Shown piece after piece: positions 48,517 through 56,995 of a stretch of DNA of 64,000 bases. The stretch covers positions 1,240,001 to 1,304,000 of the forward strand of contig NZ_CP126257.1 in assembly GCF_003234175.2 (NCBI RefSeq), in the 5' to 3' direction. The notes beneath the pieces were generated by a model. That model saw only the letters and a list, made by a program, of their open reading frames with translations. It did no database searches and was not told where the DNA came from. How positions within the stretch are numbered: position 1 is the stretch's first letter; each line of letters opens with the position of its first letter. This DNA is from Curtobacterium sp. MCSS17_007. Lineage in GTDB: Bacteria; Actinomycetota; Actinomycetes; Actinomycetales; Microbacteriaceae. Both the position numbers and the translations under genes were made by a program.

Positions 48517-48575
48517 GGGGTTGTCTCCTGTCCTGGGTGAGCCGTGCGCGTGTGCGAGCACTCACAGGTGTCTCC

Positions 48576-48604
48576 ACGCTGGCATGGCGTGATTCCCAAG
48601 TCAA
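48576..48604 (-). promoter_or_regulatory. promoter of the LysM gene
   Basis: On the minus strand TTGACT (48599-48604) and CAGCGT (48576-48581) are spaced by 17 bases, a fair -35/-10 pair, with a leader of about 55 nt to the GTG. Confidence 0.45.
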
Positions 48605-48623
48605 CCAGAGAGTCGGATGTTGC

Positions 48624-48650
48624 GGGTGTGACTGGTGTGATCGGCGTGAC
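48624..48650. promoter_or_regulatory. three 9-nt direct repeats upstream of the LysM and Rv2175c genes
   Basis: GGGTGTGAC, TGGTGTGAT and CGGCGTGAC follow without gaps. On the other strand they read as GTCAC/ATCAC steps, reminiscent of the direct GTCAC repeats bound by MtrA-type response regulators that control peptidoglycan hydrolases. Regulator identity is a guess. Confidence 0.35.
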
Positions 48651-48688
48651 CGACCGAACCGGCCCGCGGCTCTGGCAACATGGGGCGC

Positions 48689-49045
48689 GTGAGTGCTGTA
48701 CCCACCGACGACACGACCCTCTCCGAGCGCTGGCTGACGGTGCCCGACCTGGTGGACCTGCTCGGGGTGACACCCGGTCGGATCCACCGCCTGTTCGAGC
48801 AGAAGACGCTGCTGCCCGCCCGCGTGGACGGCGTGCTGCGGGTGCCGAGCGAGTTCCTCGACGGCCCCGAGCCGCTGCCGGAGCTGCGCGGCACGCTGAT
48901 CGTCCTCGGCGACAACGGGTTCTCCGACGACGAGGCAGTCCGATGGATGCTCTCCGACGAGCCCGCGCTCGGCACCTCGCCGATCGCCGCGCTGCGCGCC
49001 GGCCGCAAGGCCGAGGTGCGCCGGGTCGCCCAGTCCCTGCTCTGA
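48689..49045 (+). CDS. Rv2175c-family DNA-binding protein
   Basis: A 118-residue protein: an N-terminal winged helix (WLTVPDLVDLLGVTPGRIHR, LFEQKTLLPARVDGVLRVPS) and a C-terminal helical domain (NGFSDDEAVRWMLSDEP). Rv2175c in M. tuberculosis is a substrate of PknL, and the N-terminal DDTTLS here offers a possible phospho-threonine. CAACAT lies seven bases before GTG 48689, so it may be leaderless; ATG 48680 is an alternative. Confidence 0.85.
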   Translation: MSAVPTDDTTLSERWLTVPDLVDLLGVTPGRIHRLFEQKTLLPARVDGVLRVPSEFLDGPEPLPELRGTLIVLGDNGFSDDEAVRWMLSDEPALGTSPIAALRAGRKAEVRRVAQSLL

Positions 49046-49056
49046 CACCAGCCCGG

Positions 49057-49101
49057 GCGGACGGGAGGCCGCGGCGACGCCACCACGGGCCTCCCGTCCG
49101 C
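49057..49101. terminator. convergent terminator, GACGGGAGGC family
   Basis: A 14-bp perfect stem (GCGGACGGGAGGCC with its complement) between the convergent Rv2175c-like and polyprenyl synthase genes. Confidence 0.75.
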
Positions 49102-49111
49102 GGTCGGGTGC

Positions 49112-50230
49112 CTACGCGACGCGGCGGCTCACGGTGTCGGCGAGTGAGAGCAGCTGATCGCGGGCCGACGGCGTGAGCGGAGTGGCCTCGAGCGCCGCCT
49201 TGGCACGCTGCACGTGCCGCTCGATCGACCGCTCGACCGCCGCGACCGCACCGGACTCGGTGAGGGTCGCACGCAGCATCTGCACCTGCTCCTCGTCGAG
49301 GTCGGGGTCGCCGAGCAGCTCGTCGAGCAGCTGGCGCGGACCCGACGGCAGCGACTTGCGGGCCGAGGCGATGAGCACGGTGCGCTTGCCCTCGCGGAGG
49401 TCGTCGCCGGCGGGCTTGCCGGTCACCTCCGGATCACCGAAGACCCCGAGCAGGTCGTCGCGCAGCTGGTAGGCGACGCCGAGCGGCAGGCCGAAGGACC
49501 GCAGGCCGTCGAGCTGCGCCTCGGAGGCGCCCGCGACGAGGGCGCCGATGACGAGCGGGGCCTCGATCGAGTACTTCGCCGACTTGAAGACGATGACCCG
49601 CTGCGCGCGCACGAGGTGCTCCGACTCGTCGGTGGACGGCCACGCGGTCTCCTCGTGCACGTCGAGGTACTGCCCCGCCGTGACGTCGAGTCGCATGGTG
49701 TGGAACTCCTGGCGGACGATCCGGGCGCGGGCGGGGTCGAGGAGCGCCAGGCCCTCGTCGAAGAGCGAGTCACTCAGCGCGAGCAGCACGTCGCCGAGGA
49801 GCAGGGCCGAGTTCGTGCCGTACAGCGCGCGGTCGCCGGTCCAGCCGGACTCCTGGTGCAGCGACTCGAAGCGCCGGTGCGCCGAGGGGCGGCCGCGACG
49901 GGTGTCGGAGCGGTCCATGATGTCGTCGTGCACGAGGGCCGCCGCGTGGAAGACCTCGAGCGCGGCCGCGACCGTCACGACGGCCTCGGCGGTGGTCTGT
50001 CGGGACCCCTCGGCGAGCGGGTCGAACGAGCCGGAGCGGCCCGCGACCGACTGCCAACCCCAGTAGCAGAACAGTGCCCGGAAGCGCTTGCCGCCGGACA
50101 GCAGGTCACGGGCGTACCGGTCGAACGGGGCGAGGTCCGGGCTGATCGCCAGGAGTCGCTCTCGCTGCTCGTCGAGTGCCCGGTCGACCCGCGCCGATAC
50201 GAGGTCCACTAATCGCGTACTCTCAGCCAC
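49112..50230 (-). CDS. polyprenyl diphosphate synthase (trans-isoprenyl)
   Basis: A 372-residue all-helical prenyltransferase: first aspartate-rich motif HDDIMDRSDTRRGRPSAH, GGKRFRALFCYWGW near the N-terminus, and second motif QLRDDLLGVFGDPEVTGKPA. It elongates allylic diphosphates with IPP, for menaquinone side chains or other polyprenyls; the product length cannot be read here. GTG start with GGTAGGGATC before it. The equivalent gene (idsA2) lies in the same mycobacterial neighbourhood. Confidence 0.9.
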   Translation of the reverse strand: MAESTRLVDLVSARVDRALDEQRERLLAISPDLAPFDRYARDLLSGGKRFRALFCYWGWQSVAGRSGSFDPLAEGSRQTTAEAVVTVAAALEVFHAAALVHDDIMDRSDTRRGRPSAHRRFESLHQESGWTGDRALYGTNSALLLGDVLLALSDSLFDEGLALLDPARARIVRQEFHTMRLDVTAGQYLDVHEETAWPSTDESEHLVRAQRVIVFKSAKYSIEAPLVIGALVAGASEAQLDGLRSFGLPLGVAYQLRDDLLGVFGDPEVTGKPAGDDLREGKRTVLIASARKSLPSGPRQLLDELLGDPDLDEEQVQMLRATLTESGAVAAVERSIERHVQRAKAALEATPLTPSARDQLLSLADTVSRRVA

Positions 50231-50260
50231 GATCCCTACCCTAGTGGAGCGGTCGAGTCA

Positions 50261-50266
50261 TAGAAT
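50261..50266 (+). promoter_or_regulatory. -10 box TAGAAT for the DUF3040 gene
   Basis: TAGAAT in the divergent gap is the best -10 match and gives a leader of about 85 nt to the ATG at 50358. No clear -35 is visible. Confidence 0.45.
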
Positions 50267-50357
50267 CGGTCCACTTCAGCGCTTGCCACAACCCGGTAGC
50301 AGCGCGGCACACCAGCGGTCACCCAGACAGCATCCCCAGGAACAAGAGGGAAACAAG

Positions 50358-50759
50358 ATGCCACTCTCGGAGCAAGAGCAGCGACTCCTCGAAGAGATGG
50401 AGCGGAGCCTCTACCAGAACGACTCCGACTTCGTGGCGCGTGTGACGCGCCGCCAGGGCCGCGCGAGTTACACGTCGATCACCATCGGTGTGCTGGGTGC
50501 GCTCGCGGGCATCGCCATCGTGGTGCTCGCCCTCGCGCTCAAGCAGCCGTGGCTCGGTCTGCCGGGCTTCGTGGTCATGCTCGCCGGCGTGCTCTACGCA
50601 CTGCGCCCTGGCATGCGGATGCCGAAGTCCGGGGCGAAGGCGCCGCGGGCGGGCAAGCCGTCCTCCGGTCGGCCCTCGCGTCCGTCGTCGTCGGGCGGGT
50701 CCTTCATGGACCGCATGAACGAGCGCTGGGACAAGCGCAACGACCCGGGGCAGCAGTAG
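50358..50759 (+). CDS. DUF3040 membrane protein
   Basis: A 133-residue protein. The N-terminus MPLSEQEQRLLEEMERSLYQ is the DUF3040 signature. Two membrane segments follow (ITIGVLGALAGIAIVVLALA and LGLPGFVVMLAGVLYAL), then a basic Ser/Arg-rich tail. Genes of this family regularly precede mraZ in actinobacteria, but their role is unknown. AAGAGGGAAAC precedes the ATG. Confidence 0.88.
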   Translation: MPLSEQEQRLLEEMERSLYQNDSDFVARVTRRQGRASYTSITIGVLGALAGIAIVVLALALKQPWLGLPGFVVMLAGVLYALRPGMRMPKSGAKAPRAGKPSSGRPSRPSSSGGSFMDRMNERWDKRNDPGQQ

Positions 50760-50779
50760 CGCCTCCTCCACACGCCTCC

Positions 50780-50809
50780 ACGGGGCCGGTCCTTCGGGAC
50801 CGGCCCCGT
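50780..50809 (+). terminator. UUCG-loop terminator
   Basis: A 13-bp perfect stem ACGGGGCCGGTCC with its complement and a TTCG tetraloop, just after the DUF3040 stop. Confidence 0.8.
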
Positions 50810-50884
50810 CGTCGTGTGCGGGGTGTGTCCGGCGCGGGCGTGCCCGTGCTCGTGCTCGCCGACTCGCGCCGCCCGCTGTCCCCG

Positions 50885-51058
50885 GCGGTTCCGGGCACAC
50901 CTGGCGCGTTCGGGCGTACCTGGTCGAACGGATGGGCACGGTGTGCCCGATCCCTCCTTCCATCGCGCGCGTGATGGGAAGGAACGGTCAGCGCGGGAGC
51001 CGGCGCGAGCGCTGACGGACGGGAGGCGCGGGGCGGGCGCGCGCCGTGCCTCCCGTCC
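50885..51058. repeat. composite intergenic repeat block
   Basis: In order: GTACCTGGTCG-type repeat words near 50900-50930, TGATGGGAAGGAACGG near 50965-50980, and a GACGGGAGGC hairpin (51017-51031 with 51044-51058). The same three parts occur in the same order at 31116-31346. Confidence 0.65.
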
Positions 51059-51092
51059 GGTGCGCCCTCGGCCGCCCCGAGGCTGCGAAAGT

Positions 51093-51128
51093 CCTCCACT
51101 TCCCTCCACGTCCCCCATTCCGCTCCAC
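51093..51128 (-). promoter_or_regulatory. four opposite-strand MraZ-box-like repeats
   Basis: On the minus strand GTGGA/ATGGG words recur with spacing 10, 9 and 10 bases (CCAC/CCAT at about 51096, 51106, 51115 and 51125 on the plus strand). The period matches MraZ boxes, but the orientation is reversed relative to the downstream pair. Confidence 0.4.
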
Positions 51129-51245
51129 ATCCGCGTGCTGCTGCGGATCGGCGGTGATTCGGGCAGGCCCAGGGCCTGCGTCCGCGGCCCCAGTCCGGGG
51201 GTTCGGGCCGTTCTGAGGAGCATTGACCGTTCCGCGGGGAGCGAA

Positions 51246-51260
51246 GTGGAGTAAAGTGGG
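51246..51260 (+). promoter_or_regulatory. MraZ box pair
   Basis: GTGGA-N5-GTGGG lies 40 bases before the mraZ start. MraZ autoregulates dcw clusters through direct TGGG(A/N) repeats with 5-bp spacers, so this is its likely operator. Confidence 0.65.
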
Positions 51261-51299
51261 GGTCACGACGGTCCGGTGGAGCGGAGGGGAGGCCCCGAC

Positions 51300-51731
51300 G
51301 TGCTGCTCGGTACCCATGCCCCGAAGCTGGACGAGAAGGGTCGCGTGATCCTCCCCGCCAAGTTCCGGGACGAACTGTCCGGGGGTCTCGTGATGACCCG
51401 CGGGCAGGAACGGTGCGTCGTGGTCTTCAGTGCGGAGACGTTCGAGCAACTGCACGAGCGGATCCGGACGGCTCCGATGACCTCGAAGCGCACCCGGGAC
51501 TACATGCGTCTGTTCCTCTCCGGAGCGAGCGCGGAGACCCCGGACAAGCAGAACCGCGTGACGATCCCGCAGAACCTCCGTGAGTACGCGGGGCTCGAGC
51601 GGGACCTCACGGTCATCGGCAGCGGTGACCGTGCCGAGATCTGGTCGACCCCCGCGTGGGAGGCCTACTACGCAGAGGTCGAAGAGGGCTTCGCCGACAA
51701 CGACGAGGAGGTGATCCCAGGGATCTTCTGA
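51300..51731 (+). CDS. mraZ: transcriptional regulator MraZ
   Basis: A 143-residue protein with two AbrB-like halves: [20 protein letters not shown] and [20 protein letters not shown]. It forms a ring that binds repeats upstream of the dcw cluster. GTG 51300 is chosen because GGGGAGG lies about seven bases upstream and the family starts at this point. First gene of the dcw operon. Confidence 0.93.
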   Translation: MLLGTHAPKLDEKGRVILPAKFRDELSGGLVMTRGQERCVVVFSAETFEQLHERIRTAPMTSKRTRDYMRLFLSGASAETPDKQNRVTIPQNLREYAGLERDLTVIGSGDRAEIWSTPAWEAYYAEVEEGFADNDEEVIPGIF

Positions 51732-51839
51732 TCCGCGGATCGGGACTCCCAGCCGTGGTGCCCTGACACACCTTCCCCGGTGTCAGGTCGCATGGATGGG
51801 GATCCGGATGCGTGGCGCAGAGGGTCGCAGGGGCTGCAC

Positions 51840-52796
51840 ATGGCCGACGACCAGCCGAAGTTCCCGCACACACCGGTGATGCTCCAGCGCATCGTCGACC
51901 TGTTCGTCCCCGCCCTCGAGGGGCCGGCCAAGGTCGTCGTCGACGCCACCCTCGGTATGGGCGGGCACTCCGAGGCGCTGCTCGAGCGCTTCCCGGAGCT
52001 CACCCTCATCGGGCTCGACCGCGACACCGACGCGCTCGGCATCGCGGGGGAGCGGCTCGCGCGCTTCGGCGACCGTGTGCGGCTCGTGCACACCGTGTAC
52101 GACGGGATCCTCGACGCGGTCGAGGGCGAGGGCTTCCGCCAGGTCGACGGCGTGCTGTTCGACCTCGGGGTCAGCTCGCTGCAGCTCGACCGTGCCGAGC
52201 GCGGGTTCGCCTACAGCCAGGACGCCCCGCTCGACATGCGGATGGACCGGACCGAGGGGCAGACCGCCGCCGACGTCCTCGCGACCTACGACGAGGGCGA
52301 GCTGCGCCGGATCTTCCAGCGCTACGGCGAGGAGAAGCTGGCCGGCCGGTACGCCCGCGCCATCGTCGAACGGCGCGGCGAACGGCCGTTCGAGATGTCG
52401 GGCGACCTGGTCCAGGTCCTGCACGACGCGACGCCGGTCGCGGTGCAACGGCAGGGACACCCGGCGAAGCGGGTCTTCCAGGCCCTGCGGATCGAGGTCA
52501 ACGCCGAGCTCGCCGTGCTCGAGCGGGCGATCCCCGCCGCGCTCGACGTCATCGCGGTCGGCGGCCGGATCGTCGTCGAGTCGTACCAGTCGCTCGAGGA
52601 CCGCCTCGTGAAGCGGGCACTCGTCGAACGCACCACCTCGAGCGCTCCGGCCGGGCTGCCGGTCGAGCTGCCCGAGCACGCTCCCACGTACTCCCTCGTC
52701 GTCAAGGGCGCCGAACTGGCCGACGAGGCCGAACGCGCCGCCAACCCCCGAGCCATCCCCGTGCGCCTGCGCGCGGCCGAGCGGATCCGGAAGTGA
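51840..52796 (+). CDS. rsmH: 16S rRNA (cytosine-1402 N4) methyltransferase
   Basis: A 318-residue SAM-dependent enzyme (MraW). Motifs: [31 protein letters not shown] (SAM site), [18 protein letters not shown], and [16 protein letters not shown] 51840 has AGGGG six bases upstream; in-frame starts further upstream exist but lack good sites. Second gene of the cluster. Confidence 0.93.
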   Translation: MADDQPKFPHTPVMLQRIVDLFVPALEGPAKVVVDATLGMGGHSEALLERFPELTLIGLDRDTDALGIAGERLARFGDRVRLVHTVYDGILDAVEGEGFRQVDGVLFDLGVSSLQLDRAERGFAYSQDAPLDMRMDRTEGQTAADVLATYDEGELRRIFQRYGEEKLAGRYARAIVERRGERPFEMSGDLVQVLHDATPVAVQRQGHPAKRVFQALRIEVNAELAVLERAIPAALDVIAVGGRIVVESYQSLEDRLVKRALVERTTSSAPAGLPVELPEHAPTYSLVVKGAELADEAERAANPRAIPVRLRAAERIRK

Positions 52797-52797
52797 C

Positions 52798-53535
52798 ATG
52801 AGCACGAACCTCGCACTCGTCGACCCCGTCGACGCACCGTCGCGTGCCCCGCGGCCGCCGCGTCGGAACCGCCCGGAGCTCGTCGAGGTCGCGCCCTCGA
52901 AGTCGCAGCGGCGTGCGCGGCCGAAGATCGCCTACGCCGTGACCGGCGTCGTCGCGCTCGGCGTGCTGCTCCTCGCGCAGCTCGGCATCAGCATGGTGCT
53001 CAGCCAGGGCGCGTACACCCTCGACGCCCTCGGTGCCGAGCAGACGAAGCTCTCCCGGACGCAGCAGTCGCTGTCCGAGGAACTGCGCGTGCTCGACTCG
53101 CCGCAGAACCTCGCCCGCAACGCGCAGGCGCTCGGGATGATCGCGAACTCCACGCCGGTGTACCTCGACCCGAAGACCGGTCAGGTGTACGGCACGCCGA
53201 CGCCCGCCGCCCCGGACGAGGCGACCGCGAGCGGTGACAACCAGGTGCCGAACGCGCTGCTGGACCCGGTGCCGCTGGCCGCCGGGCCCGACGGGACGAC
53301 CGGCGCGGGGAGCACGTCCGGGAGCGCGGACGCGACCGGCCCTGCGACCGCGTCCGGCGACGGTGCCGCGACCACGGGCACCGGCAGCACCGATGCGGGT
53401 ACGTCGACGGACGCCGACAGCACCAGCACGAACGACGCTGGGAAGAGCGCAGGCGCCAGCGAGTCGGCCGGGACGAGCTCGGCCACCGACGTAGAGTCCG
53501 ACGCGAACCCGCTCCAGGCACCCACCACCCGCTGA
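52798..53535 (+). CDS. FtsL-like divisome membrane protein
   Basis: A 245-residue single-pass protein. It has a basic cytoplasmic N-terminus, a membrane segment (AYAVTGVVALGVLLLAQLGI) and a short coiled-coil stretch (GAEQTKLSRTQQSLSEELRV then LARNAQALGMIA), followed by a long Ser/Thr/Asp-rich extracellular tail (about 160-245). Position between rsmH and ftsI and topology define it as the actinobacterial FtsL equivalent, which scaffolds FtsI-FtsW with FtsQ/FtsB. The tail is unusually long. Start one base after the rsmH stop. Confidence 0.8.
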   Translation: MSTNLALVDPVDAPSRAPRPPRRNRPELVEVAPSKSQRRARPKIAYAVTGVVALGVLLLAQLGISMVLSQGAYTLDALGAEQTKLSRTQQSLSEELRVLDSPQNLARNAQALGMIANSTPVYLDPKTGQVYGTPTPAAPDEATASGDNQVPNALLDPVPLAAGPDGTTGAGSTSGSADATGPATASGDGAATTGTGSTDAGTSTDADSTSTNDAGKSAGASESAGTSSATDVESDANPLQAPTTR

Positions 53536-53585
53536 CCCGCGGGCCGGACCCCTGCCGCCGCACCACCCGGGAAGGACCGCAGCGC

Positions 53586-55355
53586 GTGACGAAGACCATC
53601 CGCAGTCCACGACTCCGCTACGGCGTGGTGATCATCGCCGTGATCGCCCTCGTGGCGGTCTTCGTGATCCGCCTGGTCGACATCCAGGTGGTCCAGGCGG
53701 CCGCGCTCAACGAGGCGTCGAAGGCGAAGCGGAGCATCCCGGTCACGATCTACGGCAACCGGGGGGCGATCGTCGACCGCAACGGCACGGAGCTCGCGGA
53801 GAGCGTCAACCGCTACAACATCGTCACGTCACCGCGACTCGTCGCGGGCTTCGACGGCAAGCTCGGCGGCGAACGCACCAAGAAGGTCTCGGTGGACGAC
53901 GCGCTGCGGGCGCTGGCGGCCGCGTCCGGTGGGGACCTGAGCAGGATGCAGAAGGCCATCGCGGCCGACCCGAAGTCGGACTTCGCGTACCTGGTCAAGG
54001 GCCTCGACGTGCAGCACTACGAGGCCGTCGTCGCGCTCGGCATCCCCTGGGTCTACAAGGAGCAGCAGTCCGCCCGCGTCTACCCGATGGGTGCGACCGG
54101 TGGTGCCCTGACCGGCTTCATGGGCACCGACGGCGCCCAGGCGGGTCTCGAGTACTCCTACAACGAGTGCCTCGCCGGCAAGAACGGCTCCGAGACGTAC
54201 GAACGCGGTGAGGACGGCGTGCAGTTGCCCGGCAGCACCCGGACGACGGAGCAGGCCAAGGACGGCGGCACGCTCGAGACCACGATCGACAGCGACCTGC
54301 AGTACATGGCGCAGCAGACGATCGCCTCGGCGGCGAAGAGCCTGCAGGCCGAGTCCGCCACCGCCACCGTCGTCGACGTGAAGACGGGCGAGCTCCTCGC
54401 CGTCGCCGACTACCCGACCGTCGACCCGAACGACGTCGACGCCACCACCGACAAGGGCGCGTTCGGCTCCCGCGCGCTGACCTCGACCTACGAACCGGGA
54501 TCGACCATCAAGGCGGCCATCGCCGCGGCGCTCATCGACCAGGGCAAGTCGAGCCCGACCGACCGTGCCGTCGTGCCGTACTCGCGGACCTTCCCCTGGG
54601 GCGGCAAGATCCAGGACTCCGAGTTCCACCCGACCGAGAACCTGACGCTGACCGGCATCCTGCAGAACTCGTCGAACGTCGGCATCACCGAGCTCGGTGC
54701 GCGGCTGTCGACGCAGCAGCGCTACGACTACATGAAGAAGTTCGGGCTGTTCGAGCCGGAGTCCGCGATCCAGTACCCCGGCCAGCCGGGCATGCAGTAC
54801 GGCGCCAGCCCGGACTGGGACCAGCAGACGAACATCAACTCGATGTTCGGTCAGGGCATCTCGACCACCGCGATCCAGGTCGCCAGTGTGTTCCAGACCC
54901 TGGCCAACGAGGGTGTCCGGATCCCGCTGCACATGGTGAAGGGCTGCAAGACCGCCGACGGCGAGACGATCGACGCGCCCGACGTGCAGGGTTCCCGGGT
55001 CGTGTCGGCCGCGGCTGCCGACCAGACCGTGAAGATGCTGCAGAGCGTCGTCACGGGCGGCACGCTCGTCGGCATGAAGCCGATCTCGGGCTACAACATC
55101 GCCGCGAAGACCGGTACCGCCGAGGTCGCCGAGGGCGGCAAGGGCTACGGCGGTCAGCGCATCACGTCGGTGGCCGGAATGGCACCCGCCGAGGACCCCC
55201 AGTATGTTGTCACGGTGACGTTCACGAAGCCGCAGACCAACAAGTGGTCCAGCGGAGCGGCTCCGGCGTTCCGCACACTCATGTCCCAGGTGCTCGAGAA
55301 GTACCGAGTAGCCCCCTCCACGGCCGAGGCGCAGCTGTACCCGTCCACGTGGTGA
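53586..55355 (+). CDS. ftsI: septal peptidoglycan transpeptidase FtsI (PBP3)
   Basis: A 589-residue class B penicillin-binding protein. N-terminal membrane anchor (GVVIIAVIALVAVFVIRLVD), pedestal domain with RGAIVDRNGTELA, and a transpeptidase domain with SxxK in YEPGSTIKAA, SxN in QNSSNVGIT, and KTG in AAKTGTAEVA. It cross-links septal peptidoglycan. GTG start preceded by GGAAGGACC. Confidence 0.95.
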   Translation: MTKTIRSPRLRYGVVIIAVIALVAVFVIRLVDIQVVQAAALNEASKAKRSIPVTIYGNRGAIVDRNGTELAESVNRYNIVTSPRLVAGFDGKLGGERTKKVSVDDALRALAAASGGDLSRMQKAIAADPKSDFAYLVKGLDVQHYEAVVALGIPWVYKEQQSARVYPMGATGGALTGFMGTDGAQAGLEYSYNECLAGKNGSETYERGEDGVQLPGSTRTTEQAKDGGTLETTIDSDLQYMAQQTIASAAKSLQAESATATVVDVKTGELLAVADYPTVDPNDVDATTDKGAFGSRALTSTYEPGSTIKAAIAAALIDQGKSSPTDRAVVPYSRTFPWGGKIQDSEFHPTENLTLTGILQNSSNVGITELGARLSTQQRYDYMKKFGLFEPESAIQYPGQPGMQYGASPDWDQQTNINSMFGQGISTTAIQVASVFQTLANEGVRIPLHMVKGCKTADGETIDAPDVQGSRVVSAAAADQTVKMLQSVVTGGTLVGMKPISGYNIAAKTGTAEVAEGGKGYGGQRITSVAGMAPAEDPQYVVTVTFTKPQTNKWSSGAAPAFRTLMSQVLEKYRVAPSTAEAQLYPSTW

Positions 55356-55369
55356 GGAAGAAGGAGCAC

Positions 55370-56995
55370 TTGTCCGCACGGATCCCCCCGGTCCTCCGAC
55401 CCGAACACCCGACCCCGAGGAGCGTGGCCGAACTCGCGAACGCGTTCGGCATGCGCGTCGTCGGCTCGGTCGACGCCGTCGAGACGACGGGCGTCACGCT
55501 GAGTGCTGCCGAGGTGCAGCCGGGTGACCTGTTCGTCGGCGTGCACGGCGCGAACCGGCACGGCGCGCAGTTCGCCGCCGAGGCCGCCGAGCGTGGTGCC
55601 GTCGCGGTGCTGACCGACGCGGACGGCGTCGCCCTCGCCGAGTCCGCCGGGCTGCCCGTGCTCGTGGTCGAGGACCCGCGGGCGGCCCTCGGCGACGTCT
55701 CCGCCTGGGTCTACCGGACGCACCCCGACGAGGCCACGGACCTCCCGCAGCTCTTCGCGACGACCGGGACGAACGGCAAGACGAGCACTTCCTACATCCT
55801 CGAGGGTGTCCTCAAGCAGCTCGGCCTGGTCACCGGCCTGAGCTCGACCGCCGAGCGCCACATCGGTTCGCTCAGCGTGACGAGCCGCCTGACCACCCCC
55901 GAGGCGAGCGAGATGCACGCACTGCTGGCCCGCATGCGCGAGGCCGAGGTCCGCGCCGTCGCCGTCGAGGTGAGCGCCCAGGCCCTCAGTCGACACCGCG
56001 TCGACGGCATCGTCTTCGACGTCGCCGGGTTCACGAACCTGTCGCACGACCACCTCGACGACTACGCCGACATGGAGGAGTACTACCAGGCGAAGCTCCC
56101 GCTGTTCCAGCCCGAGCACGCCCGACGCGGCGTCGTCTCGCTGGACACCGACTGGGGCCACCGCGTGGTGCAGGACTCCCGCATCCCGGTCACGACCATC
56201 ACCGTGCACCCCGAGGTCGAGGCCGAGTGGCACGTCGACATCGTCGAGGCGCACGCCGCGTACACCGAGTTCCGCCTGATCGGACCGGAGGGCCGCGAGC
56301 TGACCACCCGTGTGCCGCTGATCGGCTGGCACATGGCCGCCAACGCGGCGCTGGCGATCGTCATGCTGGTCGAGGGCGGCTTCGAGCTCGGCGCCATCGC
56401 GCAGGCGCTCGAGTCCGGGCACCGTCGGTACGCCGACGAGACCGACGAGCACCGTGTCAGCGCGATCGAGTGCTACCTGCCCGGCCGCACCGAGCGTGTC
56501 TCCGGGGACCGTGGGCCGAGCGTCTACGTCGACTTCGGGCACAGCGCCGACGCGTTCGAGAACACCCTCGCCGCCGTACGGCAGTTCACCCCCGGCAAGG
56601 TCCTCATGCTCTTCGGCGCCGACGGCGACCGCGACACGACCAAGCGCGGCGACATGGCCCGCGTGGCGGCGGCGGGGAGCGACATCCTCGTCATCACCGA
56701 CCACCACCCCCGCTTCGAGGACGCAGCGAGCATCCGGAAGACCCTGGTCGATGCCGCGCGCGAGGCGTACCCGGACCACGAGACGTACGAGGTCAGCCCG
56801 CCGGAGGCCGCGATCCGCAAGGCCGTGGGCCTGCTCGGCGACGGGGACTCGATCCTCTGGGCCGGCCCGGGACACCAGGACTACCGCGACATCGCCGGTG
56901 TCCGCACGCCGTACTCGGCCCGCGACGAGGCCCGTCAGGCCCTGCGAGAGGCCGGCTGGGAGCCGAACTCCGGTCCGGCGGAGGAGATCCGATGA
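55370..56995 (+). CDS. murE: MurE ligase with altered third-residue specificity motifs
   Basis: About 541 residues; a Mur ligase that adds the third amino acid to UDP-MurNAc-Ala-Glu. ATP site TGTNGKTSTSYIL, the AEVSAQALSRHRVDG block and GADGDRDTTKRGDMA are standard. The substrate motif that reads DNPR (DAP) or DNPA (Lys) in relatives is D-H-H-P-R here (56699-56713), and GKGHE is G-P-G-H-Q (56874-56888). This suggests an uncommon substrate. TTG 55370 follows AAGGAG; GTG 55352, overlapping the ftsI stop, is an alternative start. Confidence 0.92.
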   Translation: MSARIPPVLRPEHPTPRSVAELANAFGMRVVGSVDAVETTGVTLSAAEVQPGDLFVGVHGANRHGAQFAAEAAERGAVAVLTDADGVALAESAGLPVLVVEDPRAALGDVSAWVYRTHPDEATDLPQLFATTGTNGKTSTSYILEGVLKQLGLVTGLSSTAERHIGSLSVTSRLTTPEASEMHALLARMREAEVRAVAVEVSAQALSRHRVDGIVFDVAGFTNLSHDHLDDYADMEEYYQAKLPLFQPEHARRGVVSLDTDWGHRVVQDSRIPVTTITVHPEVEAEWHVDIVEAHAAYTEFRLIGPEGRELTTRVPLIGWHMAANAALAIVMLVEGGFELGAIAQALESGHRRYADETDEHRVSAIECYLPGRTERVSGDRGPSVYVDFGHSADAFENTLAAVRQFTPGKVLMLFGADGDRDTTKRGDMARVAAAGSDILVITDHHPRFEDAASIRKTLVDAAREAYPDHETYEVSPPEAAIRKAVGLLGDGDSILWAGPGHQDYRDIAGVRTPYSARDEARQALREAGWEPNSGPAEEIR

